Shown piece after piece: positions 55,796 through 64,000 of a DNA stretch of 64,000 bases (position 1 is its first letter; each line of letters starts with the position of its first letter). The stretch spans positions 1 to 64,000 of the forward strand of contig JALZUE010000019.1 of the NCBI GenBank assembly GCA_023301705.1. Reading direction: 5' to 3'. The notes under the pieces were generated by a model. The model saw only the letters and a program-made list of their open reading frames with translations. It did not search any database and was not told the origin of the DNA. The translations under genes were made by a program, and so were the position numbers. Source of the stretch: Alteromonadaceae bacterium. Its GTDB lineage: Bacteria > Pseudomonadota > Gammaproteobacteria > Enterobacterales > Alteromonadaceae.

Positions 55796-55824
55796 AAAGC
55801 CCGGATAGCTGTAGAGGGCTTTTA
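55796..55824 (+). terminator. Probable Rho-independent terminator after the second PEP-CTERM gene
   Basis: A 7-bp stem AAAGCCC (55796-55802) with GGGCTTT (55816-55822), a 13-nt loop, and TTTTAAT after. Good for the plus strand; no T-run on the minus strand. Confidence 0.75.
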
Positions 55825-55872
55825 ATATTTTGATAAACTTGGTTTATTAAACATAATAAAAAATATTCATTG

Positions 55873-56970
55873 TTATGGTAATAGCAACTCTGACAATGGT
55901 TTTCTTATAGATCTTGAACTTGCCACTGATGAACGTCCATAACGTGCCATATAAACACTATTGAATGTGTTTTTTTCTCCAATAAAATACTTTAATTTGT
56001 CATCCATTTTTTTTACATTTTTCATTGCTTTGGTATTTTGACTAAATTGTATATTCTTTCGAACCATTTCTGCGAACATTATAGGTGTGTATTCAGGCTG
56101 AAAGCCTAAGCCTAATTTTTCAAATGTTAGCCATAAACGCATAACGACTTGTCCACTTTCGACAAATTCTTCAAGTGTTTCAATCGGTTTATTGTAAGTT
56201 AGTAAGAAGTGACCACTACAACGGATTGATGTACAAAAATCCATTAAAAATTTAGCCCAGACAGTACCAGCTAAATATTTTTCTATGAAGTGGAAACGTG
56301 ACCAGTCAGCTAATGCCCATTTAGTTAATGCAGTTGTAATTGGATCAATTCCTAACGATTTTGGAGGAATTTTTGTTGCACTAAACTGCTCATTACCTTT
56401 ATGCCAATCTATAACTTTTGAATGAACACGGTAACCTTCTTCCATGATATAGCGAGTAGTGGAGTTACCATATAATAATTTTCCTATTTTGAATTTTTGA
56501 GACGTTTTTTCAAAAAAATGTATAGAAAATTCGTTAGGTATACAGGTTAATAGTTCATTTTTTTCTATTAGTGTAAGCGTTTTTAACCCCATAGGTTTAC
56601 GCTGAACAGAACGGCTTTTAATTGATGTAAATAATGCGCTTTTATTTTTGGTTGTGGGGATTAGTTGCGCATTAAAAATAATTGTTTGCTCGGCACTTTG
56701 AGTTAGCTTTGTATATTGAACTTCATAACCGAGCTCTAGCGCTGTAATGTTTAATGTTTCAAATAAAAAGCCAAGGCTCAGCCAAGTTACATGACCATTG
56801 ATATCGTAAACCATCCAGTCAGACTGATCTTTACAATGAATTTCGAAACTCGTTTCTGTAAGTAGCTTAAATCGCCATGGTTGGATATTATCAGGGCTTG
56901 GACACCAACGAGCTTCTTCTAAGATTTTTAGAACTAAATTATGTGGGTTTGATGAACTATTGTTTTTCAT
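55873..56970 (-). CDS. Nitroreductase-like protein (exosortase-linked acyltransferase module)
   Basis: 365 residues. EEARWCPSPDNIQPWRFKLL (about 18-37) is the FMN-binding start of nitroreductase-fold proteins, where R-S/P-x-x-N-x-Q-P-W is usual. The rest is long and divergent compared with classical nitroreductases (about 200 residues), like Acg/MoeY-type double-length members. Substrate unknown. It is the last gene of a three-gene minus unit (24 bp after the ThiF-like gene), so it may oxidise or reduce a product of the acyltransferase and ThiF-like enzymes. No standard role in exopolysaccharide assembly is known to me. Confidence 0.75.
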   Translation of the reverse strand: MKNNSSSNPHNLVLKILEEARWCPSPDNIQPWRFKLLTETSFEIHCKDQSDWMVYDINGHVTWLSLGFLFETLNITALELGYEVQYTKLTQSAEQTIIFNAQLIPTTKNKSALFTSIKSRSVQRKPMGLKTLTLIEKNELLTCIPNEFSIHFFEKTSQKFKIGKLLYGNSTTRYIMEEGYRVHSKVIDWHKGNEQFSATKIPPKSLGIDPITTALTKWALADWSRFHFIEKYLAGTVWAKFLMDFCTSIRCSGHFLLTYNKPIETLEEFVESGQVVMRLWLTFEKLGLGFQPEYTPIMFAEMVRKNIQFSQNTKAMKNVKKMDDKLKYFIGEKNTFNSVYMARYGRSSVASSRSIRKPLSELLLP

Positions 56971-56994
56971 AGCTAAAAACCAAAGAATATACGT

Positions 56995-57858
56995 TTATTT
57001 ATCATTTTTTAACACTACTCTTTTGGCAACATAAAACATAATTCGTTGTATAGGGTTTCTATTGCCCCAAGGACGCCATGTTTTCACCATTTTATTTTTA
57101 TATGCGTCAAAATGAATACCGCTAGGAGCTGTGATTAATTTACCCCTACCTAATAATATTTTTAATACATAAGATGCAGCAGCTCCTCCACAGAGTTTGA
57201 CTCCCATAGGTAATGAAGGCGCTTTTTGAGCAATAAAATCACTAGTAGAAGGGTCAACTAAATAACTTCTTTGCATTAATGATGGGCTTAAACCAATTAA
57301 AAACTTTACTAATTGTTCGTTTTCAGTTTTGCAATCTTCAAAACGAAAATATTCTTCATAATTCATACTGTCAGGTGTAAAGCATAATAAAGCTACCCCC
57401 ATACCTATTGGAGCAGCAGTCACTACCGGAATATTTTTTTCATAACATTTCTTATACACTAGTTTTCTTGCTTTTAATGCAAAATAATCGAGGCTGTCAA
57501 TGTATACATCGACATCAGTTAGAAATTCATCAATATTGCTTTCGTTAATACCTTCTGGAAAACTATTAACTTGTGCTTCAGGGTTGATGTCATAAATTAC
57601 TTTTTCCATTACTTCAACTTTAGGTTGATTAATGGTCGACATAAAAGCACCAGCTTGACGGTTAAAATTATGTACTTCATATTCGTCAAAGTCTGATATT
57701 TGAAATTGACAAATACCTAATCGAGCTAACGTTACTATATGTTCACTGCCAACACCGCCCGCGCCAGCAGTTGCTATTCGTTTTGTTTTAAGCGACAACT
57801 GTTCATCTTCTGTTAGCCACCCAATGTTACGAGAAAAAGCATTTAAGTAATTAAACAT
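56995..57858 (-). CDS. ThiF/MoeB/E1-like adenylyltransferase
   Basis: 287 residues with a Rossmann ATP-binding motif AGAGGVGSEH (31-40), ISDFDEYEVHNFNRQAG (about 54-70; R67 is the conserved Arg of E1 enzymes) and DVYIDSLDYFALKARKLVY. E1-like enzymes adenylate a carboxyl end, often of a small protein or peptide. No CxxC zinc-binding pair was noticed, and the catalytic Cys is not obvious. No ubiquitin-like partner gene is present. It lies between the acyltransferase (20 bp) and the nitroreductase-like gene (24 bp) in one operon. Confidence 0.88.
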   Translation of the reverse strand: MFNYLNAFSRNIGWLTEDEQLSLKTKRIATAGAGGVGSEHIVTLARLGICQFQISDFDEYEVHNFNRQAGAFMSTINQPKVEVMEKVIYDINPEAQVNSFPEGINESNIDEFLTDVDVYIDSLDYFALKARKLVYKKCYEKNIPVVTAAPIGMGVALLCFTPDSMNYEEYFRFEDCKTENEQLVKFLIGLSPSLMQRSYLVDPSTSDFIAQKAPSLPMGVKLCGGAAASYVLKILLGRGKLITAPSGIHFDAYKNKMVKTWRPWGNRNPIQRIMFYVAKRVVLKNDK

Positions 57859-57878
57859 TCAAAGTCCTTATGATTAGT

Positions 57879-58700
57879 CTAAAGCTGTTCATGTTCAAGC
57901 TGCTTAGCAACTTCTTTTTCTATTTCAACAAATAAACTTTTAAAGCCGTGAGTTAAACTGCTGTGAAATATTTCGGCATTAATATAGTAAGGCGCTCTTT
58001 TACCGTGGTATTCAATAGGTTCACCAATCTGAATAAACTTAATGCCAACAAATTTCATACTACGTGCTAATTTTGGTTCCATCATAACGTAAGCGTGCTT
58101 CATACCAGACTTTAATGCCATGCTTGCACTGGTCATATATAAGCCAATGGCAATAAATGGAAAACAGCGCAATTCAGTTTCAGAATAAACATTTTCACTT
58201 ATAACACCTGTTGCTGAACCTTTAAATTTATCATCTTTACGGCGACGAAATTCAGGTTTAACCGCTAAGCGTGAAATTTCACAAATTTCTTCTCGTTTAA
58301 AGAGTGCAGGATCAAACTCATCATGTTGAATCGAATCTTTACAATAATGTTCGATAGGCAGAAGTTCTTCAGGTGAAGATGAGGTCACTAAGCGAACACA
58401 ACTAGTGTATTGGTCAGAGGGAATATGTTTGATTAGTGAAAATATTGAATGTTTGTCGAAACTGTCTTTTTCAAGTTTATCATTTGTACAAGGCAGGAAG
58501 CTTAACTCATCACAATATACTTGGTGACGAATTTTATGAACTTCAGTGAGCATTGCTTCAGTGTTTGCTATTTTAGGCTGTAAGAAGGTAATGAAATGTT
58601 CAGCTATATTGTTTGCATCTTTGTTTACTTTTACAGATACAATTTTTTTAGTGACATCACCGATGATAGGTGTATTTAATAGTTTTTTCCTCCAACTCAT
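57879..58700 (-). CDS. PEP-CTERM/exosortase system-associated acyltransferase (N-acyl amino acid synthase, TIGR03694-type)
   Basis: About 273 residues of GNAT/autoinducer-synthase-like fold. TEVHKIRHQVYCDELSFLP (about 65-83) is the R-x-x-V-Y-C-E/D-E signature of the FeeM/NasY class, and EICEISRLAVKPEFRRRKDD (about 155-175) the acyl-donor segment. Members make long-chain N-acyl amino acids from acyl-ACP and are linked to exosortase genomes. The frame runs to 58775, but the ATG at 58700 (MSWRKKL) has GAGG about 6 nt upstream and is preferred. First gene of the minus unit with ThiF- and nitroreductase-like genes; divergent from a protease gene. Confidence 0.9.
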   Translation of the reverse strand: MSWRKKLLNTPIIGDVTKKIVSVKVNKDANNIAEHFITFLQPKIANTEAMLTEVHKIRHQVYCDELSFLPCTNDKLEKDSFDKHSIFSLIKHIPSDQYTSCVRLVTSSSPEELLPIEHYCKDSIQHDEFDPALFKREEICEISRLAVKPEFRRRKDDKFKGSATGVISENVYSETELRCFPFIAIGLYMTSASMALKSGMKHAYVMMEPKLARSMKFVGIKFIQIGEPIEYHGKRAPYYINAEIFHSSLTHGFKSLFVEIEKEVAKQLEHEQL

Positions 58701-58898
58701 TATTACCTCTACACATGCTATGGTTATTATGTGGAATTCAGTCAAAAGGTTGGTTAGTTCCCGTATTCCTAACAATAGAGTATAGTACTAAATTAAATAT
58801 TCGCGCATAACTAAAATTATAGATAGAATGTGAGCACGTAAGTTTATGATTAAACATACTAAATTTCTAGTTGTGATTTTGAAGATGAGAGAGTTACA

Positions 58899-59666
58899 TT
58901 GAAAATATATCGTTATTTTTTATTCATGGGTCTTATACTCATTCATGTTAATAACTCATACGCGTTACCATTAATTCAAGTTATTAAAGAGGTTAAACCT
59001 TCAGTTGTGGGTATTGGCACTTATACGCCTATAGCTCAACCTAAAAGTAAGTTAGCAGGTACAGGCTTTGCTGTTGCAAATGGGCAATATATTATTACTA
59101 ATGATCATGTATTACCTGTAACGCTCAATGAGGAAATTAATGAACGAATCATTGTTTTTGTGGGCAGTGGTCAGCAGGTAACATTACGGGATGCGACAGT
59201 AATTGATCGCAGTAAAGATCATGATTTAGCATTATTAAAAATTTCTGGTGATAAATTAGCTGCTATGAGGTTAGCAGAAAAATCGTTTATTGATGAAGGA
59301 ACATCCATTGCGTTTACTGGTTTTCCTATCGGTGCTGTTTTGGGGATATACCCGGTAACACACCAAGGTATTGTTTCTGCGGTAACACCTATTATTATAC
59401 CTGTTGATGATTCTAAAAGTATAAGTATTAAAATGTTAAAACGTTTAAGAGATCCGTATATGGTCTACCAGTTAGATGCAGTTGCTTATCCAGGAAACAG
59501 TGGCAGTGCTTTATATAGAGCAAATACCGGAGAGGTTGTTGGTGTGATTAATAAGGTATTTGTACAAAGCACTAAAGAAGCTGTGATATCGGCTCCAAGT
59601 GGCATCACTTACGCTATTCCTGTTAAGTATGTGCATGAGCTATTAGAAAAGAATAATATTAAATAA
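58899..59666 (+). CDS. Secreted trypsin-like serine protease (S1C, no PDZ)
   Basis: 255 residues. Signal peptide (about 1-22, ending NNSYA). The chymotrypsin-like triad is H70 (ITNDHVLPV), D109 (KDHDLALLKI) and S201 (YPGNSGSALY). DegP/DegS-like order but no PDZ domain, so not a typical HtrA. Start is TTG with GAGAGAG about 5 nt upstream. It is divergent from the acyltransferase module across about 200 bp and convergent with yibQ 12 bp away. A role in processing secreted or PEP-CTERM proteins is possible but only a guess. Confidence 0.88.
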   Translation: MKIYRYFLFMGLILIHVNNSYALPLIQVIKEVKPSVVGIGTYTPIAQPKSKLAGTGFAVANGQYIITNDHVLPVTLNEEINERIIVFVGSGQQVTLRDATVIDRSKDHDLALLKISGDKLAAMRLAEKSFIDEGTSIAFTGFPIGAVLGIYPVTHQGIVSAVTPIIIPVDDSKSISIKMLKRLRDPYMVYQLDAVAYPGNSGSALYRANTGEVVGVINKVFVQSTKEAVISAPSGITYAIPVKYVHELLEKNNIK

Positions 59667-59678
59667 ACTCAGTATGAT

Positions 59679-60479
59679 TTAATGTAGTTGAGCTAATAAT
59701 TTTTGTTTATTTGTAAATTTTATCGCTGTTGATATTTTAATCAAGGTGATGTTTTCGTTAGATAACTTTGGTATTAATTTATTTAAGGTGTTAATCGTTT
59801 CTGGGTGGGGGTGAGCAATACCTACTGCAACTTGTCCTTTTTGAGCATTTTTATGCGCTAATGATATTAATGTTGAAAATTGCTTAGTGATACTTTCTTC
59901 TGTTAATACATTATCTAAAAATACATGTCTTCTTAGGTTTGGCACTTGATGTTGATCAGCTGTTTTTCTGCCAACGCTTAATGTCGTAGTCATACTGTCT
60001 AAAAACATCATGTTATGATTTTTTAGTATGCGCATTGTCCATACCATAGGAAAGTCTAATTGCGTTAATTTACTGCCCATATGATTATTAATACCAACAG
60101 CAAATGGAATTTCTTTGAATGCACTTTCAAGTTGATGAATAAAATCTTGTTCTTGCATATCACTTGTTAAAGCCCCAGGCCCTAATGCTTTACCAATACT
60201 CGATTCCATTGGAATATGAAGTAAAACGTCACGGTTAGTTTCATGCGCTTTTAACGCAAGTCTTTTACCATAGGGAGTGTGAGGTAATACAGCATAAGTA
60301 ATATTGCCTGGTATATTCAATGCTTGTTCATCTGTTTTCCTATAACCAATATCGTCAATGACGATGACTATTTTGCTTTCGGCGGCATAGATTGTACCAA
60401 AAGGAATTAAAAGGCATGTGAGAAGGGTGATTAGCAGGGTTAATCGTTTATTTAAATATGCTACTAAGTGATATTTCAT
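59679..60479 (-). CDS. yibQ: Divergent polysaccharide deacetylase YibQ family
   Basis: 266 residues with a signal peptide (about 14-33) and a NodB-like barrel: KIVIVIDDIGYRKTDEQAL (about 36-54), ITYAVLPHTPYGKRLALKAH, VLLHIPMES (about 92-100) and INNHMGSKLTQ (about 135-145). DUF610/YibQ proteins are periplasmic and follow envC in many gammaproteobacteria; the function is not established. 72 bp after envC on the same strand, part of the gpmI-envC-yibQ unit. Confidence 0.9.
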   Translation of the reverse strand: MKYHLVAYLNKRLTLLITLLTCLLIPFGTIYAAESKIVIVIDDIGYRKTDEQALNIPGNITYAVLPHTPYGKRLALKAHETNRDVLLHIPMESSIGKALGPGALTSDMQEQDFIHQLESAFKEIPFAVGINNHMGSKLTQLDFPMVWTMRILKNHNMMFLDSMTTTLSVGRKTADQHQVPNLRRHVFLDNVLTEESITKQFSTLISLAHKNAQKGQVAVGIAHPHPETINTLNKLIPKLSNENITLIKISTAIKFTNKQKLLAQLH

Positions 60480-60551
60480 GTTGTTATTTTATTATTATTA
60501 ATTGTGATTACTTGAATAATTACGAACCTAATGTCGATAATTAATGAACTA

Positions 60552-61712
60552 TTACTTACTTAATTTACACCATGTTTTTGCATTGACTGCTTGACCTTTA
60601 TAACGTACTTCAAAATATAGTGCTGATTGGCTTTGTCCACCACTTTGGCCAACCAATGCTATGGCTTCACCAGCTTTAACTTTATCACCTACTGACTTTA
60701 ACAATGTTTGATTATGACCATATAGGCTCATATAGCCTTTACCGTGATCAATAACAGTGACTAACCCATAGCCTTTTAACCAATCTGAAAAAAGTACTTT
60801 ACCATCATAAATACTATTGACTTGATGACCAAGGGGCGCTGAAATTACTGTACCTTTCCATGTTAAATACCCTTGTTTCTTTGAACCAAAAGAATGACGA
60901 ATTCGTCCTTTAACTGGCCAAGATAATTTACCTTTTACTTTCGATAAACCATCAAGCTTTACTGTTGCTTTTGCTCGTTTAGCTTGTTCAGCTAATTTTT
61001 GTATTTCAACTTTTAGGTTTTCTTCTTCATCGATTAATTTGGCTAAACGTTTTTTGGTAGATGAAAGCTGACTATTCAATTTTTTAATTGTATCGGTACG
61101 TGCCAACTTAGCTTGTTTTAAGTTATTTTGCTGAATGACCTGTTGAGATTGTAATTTTCTTAGTTCTTCTGATTTTTCTTGTTGTTCGGTTACGACAATC
61201 GTTAAATTTTTTATTGTTTGTTGAAAGTTATCAATTTCATTAATGCGTGCTTTATTAAGGTATTGATAATAAGTGATATTACGTTGAACCTCACTGGGCT
61301 TATCTTGATTTAATAGCAGTTTTAAGTAGTCATTATTACCAGAGGTATATGCACTTTGTATTTGCTTTGCTAATAATATTTCTTGCTGTTTTTGTTGACG
61401 AGTCAATTGCTGTTTTGTTTTCGACAGCTCAATTAATTTTTGTTGAATGGAATGTAATTGTATTTTTGTGTTATTTAATGCTTTTGCAACAATTGAAATA
61501 GCAATATCGTCTTGTTTGAGTTTTTGTTCAATATGTTTGGTTTTTTGATTAACTTCACTAAGTGTTTGTTGGTGGGTAAATATTTCATTTTTTAAGGTTG
61601 AAAGTTTATTTGAGGTATTATTTTCAGCTGAAAATAAAGTAGTACTTACTATGCAGCAAAAGCTACATAGTAAGTGTATAGATATGCTAGATATCGTTTT
61701 AGGAATTAGCAT
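60552..61712 (-). CDS. envC: Murein hydrolase activator EnvC
   Basis: 386 residues: signal peptide (about 1-29), a long coiled coil (about 35-250) that binds FtsEX in known homologues, and a C-terminal degenerate LytM/M23 domain (about 262-386; APLGHQVNSIYDGKVLFSDW, LYGHNQTLLKSVGDKVKAGE). The usual HxH metal pair is absent (ALYFEVR in place of HLHFEVR), as in E. coli EnvC, so it activates amidases rather than cutting murein. 27 bp downstream of gpmI. Confidence 0.94.
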   Translation of the reverse strand: MLIPKTISSISIHLLCSFCCIVSTTLFSAENNTSNKLSTLKNEIFTHQQTLSEVNQKTKHIEQKLKQDDIAISIVAKALNNTKIQLHSIQQKLIELSKTKQQLTRQQKQQEILLAKQIQSAYTSGNNDYLKLLLNQDKPSEVQRNITYYQYLNKARINEIDNFQQTIKNLTIVVTEQQEKSEELRKLQSQQVIQQNNLKQAKLARTDTIKKLNSQLSSTKKRLAKLIDEEENLKVEIQKLAEQAKRAKATVKLDGLSKVKGKLSWPVKGRIRHSFGSKKQGYLTWKGTVISAPLGHQVNSIYDGKVLFSDWLKGYGLVTVIDHGKGYMSLYGHNQTLLKSVGDKVKAGEAIALVGQSGGQSQSALYFEVRYKGQAVNAKTWCKLSK

Positions 61713-61739
61713 TACTAGTGAATAACTAAAGCGAGGTGC

Positions 61740-63281
61740 TTAAGTTAAATTCACTAGGTTAGTTCCTGTCATTTCTTCAGGCTGTTCCATACCAATTAAA
61801 TTTAATATAGTTGGTGCTAAATCGCTTAATGCACCTGATTGGGCCATTGTTGCATTTCTACCGACATAAATTAATGGTACTGGCTCACATGTATGCGCGG
61901 TATGTGCTTGACCTGATTCAGGATCAACCATTTGCTCAGCGTTACCGTGATCAGCTGTAATTAAGCATTCACCACCTACTTTTTCAATTGCATTTACAAC
62001 ACGTTCAATTGCATTATCAACCGCTTCACATGCTTTAACTGCAGCATCAAAATCACCAGTATGACCTACCATGTCGCCATTCGGGTAGTTACAAATAATT
62101 ACGTCATGCTCACCAGATTCAATAGCGCCAACTAATTTATCGGTTAGTAAAATTGAATTCATTTCTGGCTGTAAGTCGTAAGTAGCAACTTGTGGAGAAG
62201 GGATTAATATGCGTTGTTCACCTTTAAATTCGTCTTCACGACCACCGCTAAAGAAAAATGTTACATGAGCATATTTTTCTGTTTCTGAAATACGTAATTG
62301 TGTTTTGTTATGCTTTTCTAACCACTCACCTAATACGTTATTTAATTCAGCTGGTGGGTAAGCACATGATGCATCAATATCAGCTGCGTATTGTGTTAAC
62401 ATGACGAAATCACATAACTTAGGAGAACGCGCTTTTACAAAGCCTTCAAAGTTTTGTTCTGTAAATACACGGGTAAATTGACGAGCACGATCAGCACGGA
62501 AATTCATAAATACCATTGAATCACCGTCTTCAACTGTAATTACATCACCATTTGCATCGGTAATCGCTGTAGCTGAACAAAACTCATCATTTTCATCACG
62601 AGCATAAGCTGCTTCTAAAGCCTCACTTGCCGAAGTTGATTGGAACTTGCCTTTACCATCAACAATAACGTTGTAAGATTCTTCAACACGTTCCCAGCGT
62701 TGATCTCTATCCATAGCAAAGTAGCGACCAATAATTGATGCAACTTGACCACAGCCAATTTCAGCAAACTTTTCTTCAGCTTTTTTAATCGGTAACTCAG
62801 CGCTTTTAGGTGGTGTATCACGGCCATCTAAAAAGGCGTGTAAATAGATTTTTTCTGCACCACGATTTTTGGCTAATTCAATCATGGCAATAATATGATC
62901 TTCATGACTATGAACACCGCCAGGTGATAATAAACCACAAATATGAACCGCTTTATTGTTTTTTACAGCTTTATCAACCGCTTCACATAATGCTGGGGTA
63001 TCTTTAAATTCATCATCAGAAATTGCTTTTGTGATACGTGTAAAGTCTTGATATACAATACGACCAGCACCTAAGTTTACATGACCAACTTCTGAGTTGC
63101 CCATTTGTCCGTCAGGTAAACCAACATCCATGCCTGATGTACCTATTAACATGTTTGGCTTATTTTTCATTAAGTCATCAATAACAGGTGTTTTTGCATG
63201 AAAAATTGCATTTGATTCAGTGTTTTGTCGGTAGCCCCAACCATCTAATATGATCAACACCGTAGGTTTTTTATTTGGCAT
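61740..63281 (-). CDS. gpmI: 2,3-bisphosphoglycerate-independent phosphoglycerate mutase
   Basis: 513 residues, full family length. It interconverts 3- and 2-phosphoglycerate through a phosphoserine. The N-terminal metal/phosphatase site has D13 (ILDGWG) and S63 as nucleophile ([15 protein letters not shown]). HSHEDH (about 124-129) and GRDTPP lie in the phosphotransferase part, and [18 protein letters not shown] and [11 protein letters not shown] (about 440-450) complete the metal sites. First gene of the gpmI-envC-yibQ unit; divergent from yibN. Confidence 0.97.
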   Translation of the reverse strand: MPNKKPTVLIILDGWGYRQNTESNAIFHAKTPVIDDLMKNKPNMLIGTSGMDVGLPDGQMGNSEVGHVNLGAGRIVYQDFTRITKAISDDEFKDTPALCEAVDKAVKNNKAVHICGLLSPGGVHSHEDHIIAMIELAKNRGAEKIYLHAFLDGRDTPPKSAELPIKKAEEKFAEIGCGQVASIIGRYFAMDRDQRWERVEESYNVIVDGKGKFQSTSASEALEAAYARDENDEFCSATAITDANGDVITVEDGDSMVFMNFRADRARQFTRVFTEQNFEGFVKARSPKLCDFVMLTQYAADIDASCAYPPAELNNVLGEWLEKHNKTQLRISETEKYAHVTFFFSGGREDEFKGEQRILIPSPQVATYDLQPEMNSILLTDKLVGAIESGEHDVIICNYPNGDMVGHTGDFDAAVKACEAVDNAIERVVNAIEKVGGECLITADHGNAEQMVDPESGQAHTAHTCEPVPLIYVGRNATMAQSGALSDLAPTILNLIGMEQPEEMTGTNLVNLT

Positions 63282-63503
63282 GCCTGTTTCCTATAAATTA
63301 CGTCATGAATTCCTACTTTATTCTGCCATATTTTCATGATTAATTACACTAGAGAAATTTAGGAAGCGTTGATTAATATCTCGACTTTTATACAGCTCTT
63401 TAATAATACAATGCGTTACTTTAATGGTGAATGATTTTACGTACATTGCTTTCTTATTAAAGTTTTGGTTTATAAAGCTGTTTTTTAAAACTATTTTACT
63501 CTG

Positions 63504-63509
63504 TATACT
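63504..63509 (+). promoter_or_regulatory. Possible -10 box of yibN
   Basis: TATACT, 5 of 6 matches to the sigma-70 -10 consensus, 36 bp before the yibN ATG. The -35 region (AT-rich, TTTAAA-like) is poor, so only a tentative call. Confidence 0.35.
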
Positions 63510-63544
63510 GTAGCCAATTTTTTTGTATTGTAGTTGGTTTATTT

Positions 63545-63973
63545 ATGGAACAATTTATTACTTTTCTTGGCAATAATGCATTGCTAAGTGCTGCTTGGCT
63601 TATTTTAGTTATTTTTATTGTTGTAGCTTCAGTTAAAATTCGCTTATCACCTTTTAAGCAATTATCGCCTCAAGAACTTACTTTTTTAGTGAATCGTGAA
63701 AATGGTTTAGTGGTTGATATACGCCCTGAAAAAGACTTTAAAAAAGAGCATATTGTTGATGCGATTCATTTTTCAAATGAAAAAATCACAGCAAAAGAAA
63801 CTGTAGGTCTTGAAAAATATAAAGATAGACCCATCATTATTACATGTGCATCAGGTTTGAACTCTCCTAAAGCGGCGAGTACTTTATTGAATGCAGGTTT
63901 TACTCAAATACATACACTTAAAGGCGGTATTAGTGCGTGGTCAGCTGCGAGTTTACCATTAGCAAAAAAATAA
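63545..63973 (+). CDS. yibN: Membrane-anchored rhodanese-like protein YibN
   Basis: 142 residues: one N-terminal membrane helix (about 13-30) and a single rhodanese domain with LVVDIRPEKDFKKEHI (about 55-70) and the active-site loop CASGLNS (C101). The reaction class is sulfur transfer; the physiological role is unclear. In enterobacteria yibN lies beside grxC-secB and is divergent from gpmI-envC-yibQ, the same arrangement as here. The window ends 27 bp after the stop. Confidence 0.92.
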   Translation: MEQFITFLGNNALLSAAWLILVIFIVVASVKIRLSPFKQLSPQELTFLVNRENGLVVDIRPEKDFKKEHIVDAIHFSNEKITAKETVGLEKYKDRPIIITCASGLNSPKAASTLLNAGFTQIHTLKGGISAWSAASLPLAKK

Positions 63974-64000
63974 CTTAATTTAAGTTTTAAGCGAGATTAT

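Noticed and set aside
58701-58775. Longer start of the N-acyl amino acid synthase
   Set aside because: The ATG at 58700 has a good ribosome site; the upstream 25 residues look like translated promoter DNA.
1-64000. tRNA, rRNA, CRISPR arrays, IS elements, integrase or att sites
   Set aside because: Looked for throughout; no cloverleaf, spaced repeats, transposase or integrase motifs were recognised, so the exopolysaccharide locus carries no visible mobility gene.

Overview
The window is a low-GC (roughly one third G+C by eye) chromosomal segment of a marine-type gammaproteobacterium. Gene content and protein wording fit the Alteromonadales, with Colwellia-like relatives the best guess. That is inference from the proteins; no 16S or marker search was possible. 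The housekeeping edge on the right (yibN divergent from gpmI-envC-yibQ) is a classical gammaproteobacterial arrangement.

Layout. (1) 1-1210: the tail of a VOC-family protein and a lone CmcJ/NvfI-like oxygenase gene, preceded by a very large palindrome. (2) 1320-7257: a peroxide-defence block of ahpC, ahpF and a katG carrying a signal peptide, with oxyR divergent from katG. (3) 7301-55767: a roughly 48 kb exosortase A (XrtA/EpsH)-PEP-CTERM exopolysaccharide locus. It starts with the conserved machinery on the minus strand (export lipoprotein, chain-length regulator, tyrosine autokinase, outer-membrane barrel, ATPase). Divergent from it are the priming sugar transferase, a DUF3473-type deacetylase and exosortase A itself. 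A variable middle follows (glycosyltransferases, sulfotransferases, acyltransferases, methyltransferase, flippase, polymerase/ligase, asparagine-synthase-like amidotransferase, FemAB protein, deacetylase, lyase-like protein). It ends with the TPR lipoprotein PrsT and two paralogous PEP-CTERM proteins. (4) 55796-59666: a three-gene minus-strand module (exosortase-associated N-acyl amino acid synthase, ThiF/E1-like enzyme, nitroreductase-like protein) and a divergent secreted trypsin-like protease. (5) 59679-64000: yibQ, envC, gpmI and divergent yibN.

How the parts fit. The priming transferase would load the first sugar phosphate on undecaprenyl phosphate. About nine glycosyltransferases extend the unit, which is decorated with acyl, sulfate, methyl or amide groups. 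A Wzx-like flippase and a Wzy/ligase-like protein move and polymerise it, and the Wza/Wzz-like pair exports it. Exosortase A would process PEP-CTERM proteins; two candidates lie in the window. Each has a good sigma-54 (-24/-12) promoter at almost the same distance from its start codon, consistent with the PrsK/PrsR-RpoN control known for this system. PrsK and PrsR are not in the window.

Most notable points: the paired sigma-54 promoters, a second PEP-CTERM paralogue with SEP in place of PEP, the acyltransferase-ThiF-nitroreductase module of unknown product, an in-frame stop in an otherwise intact acyltransferase, a PHP-like protein with substituted metal ligands, a membrane transglutaminase-like protein, a lyase-like protein without a signal peptide inside the polymer locus, and a 54-bp near-perfect palindrome before the CmcJ-like gene. 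No tRNA, rRNA, CRISPR array or insertion sequence was seen.
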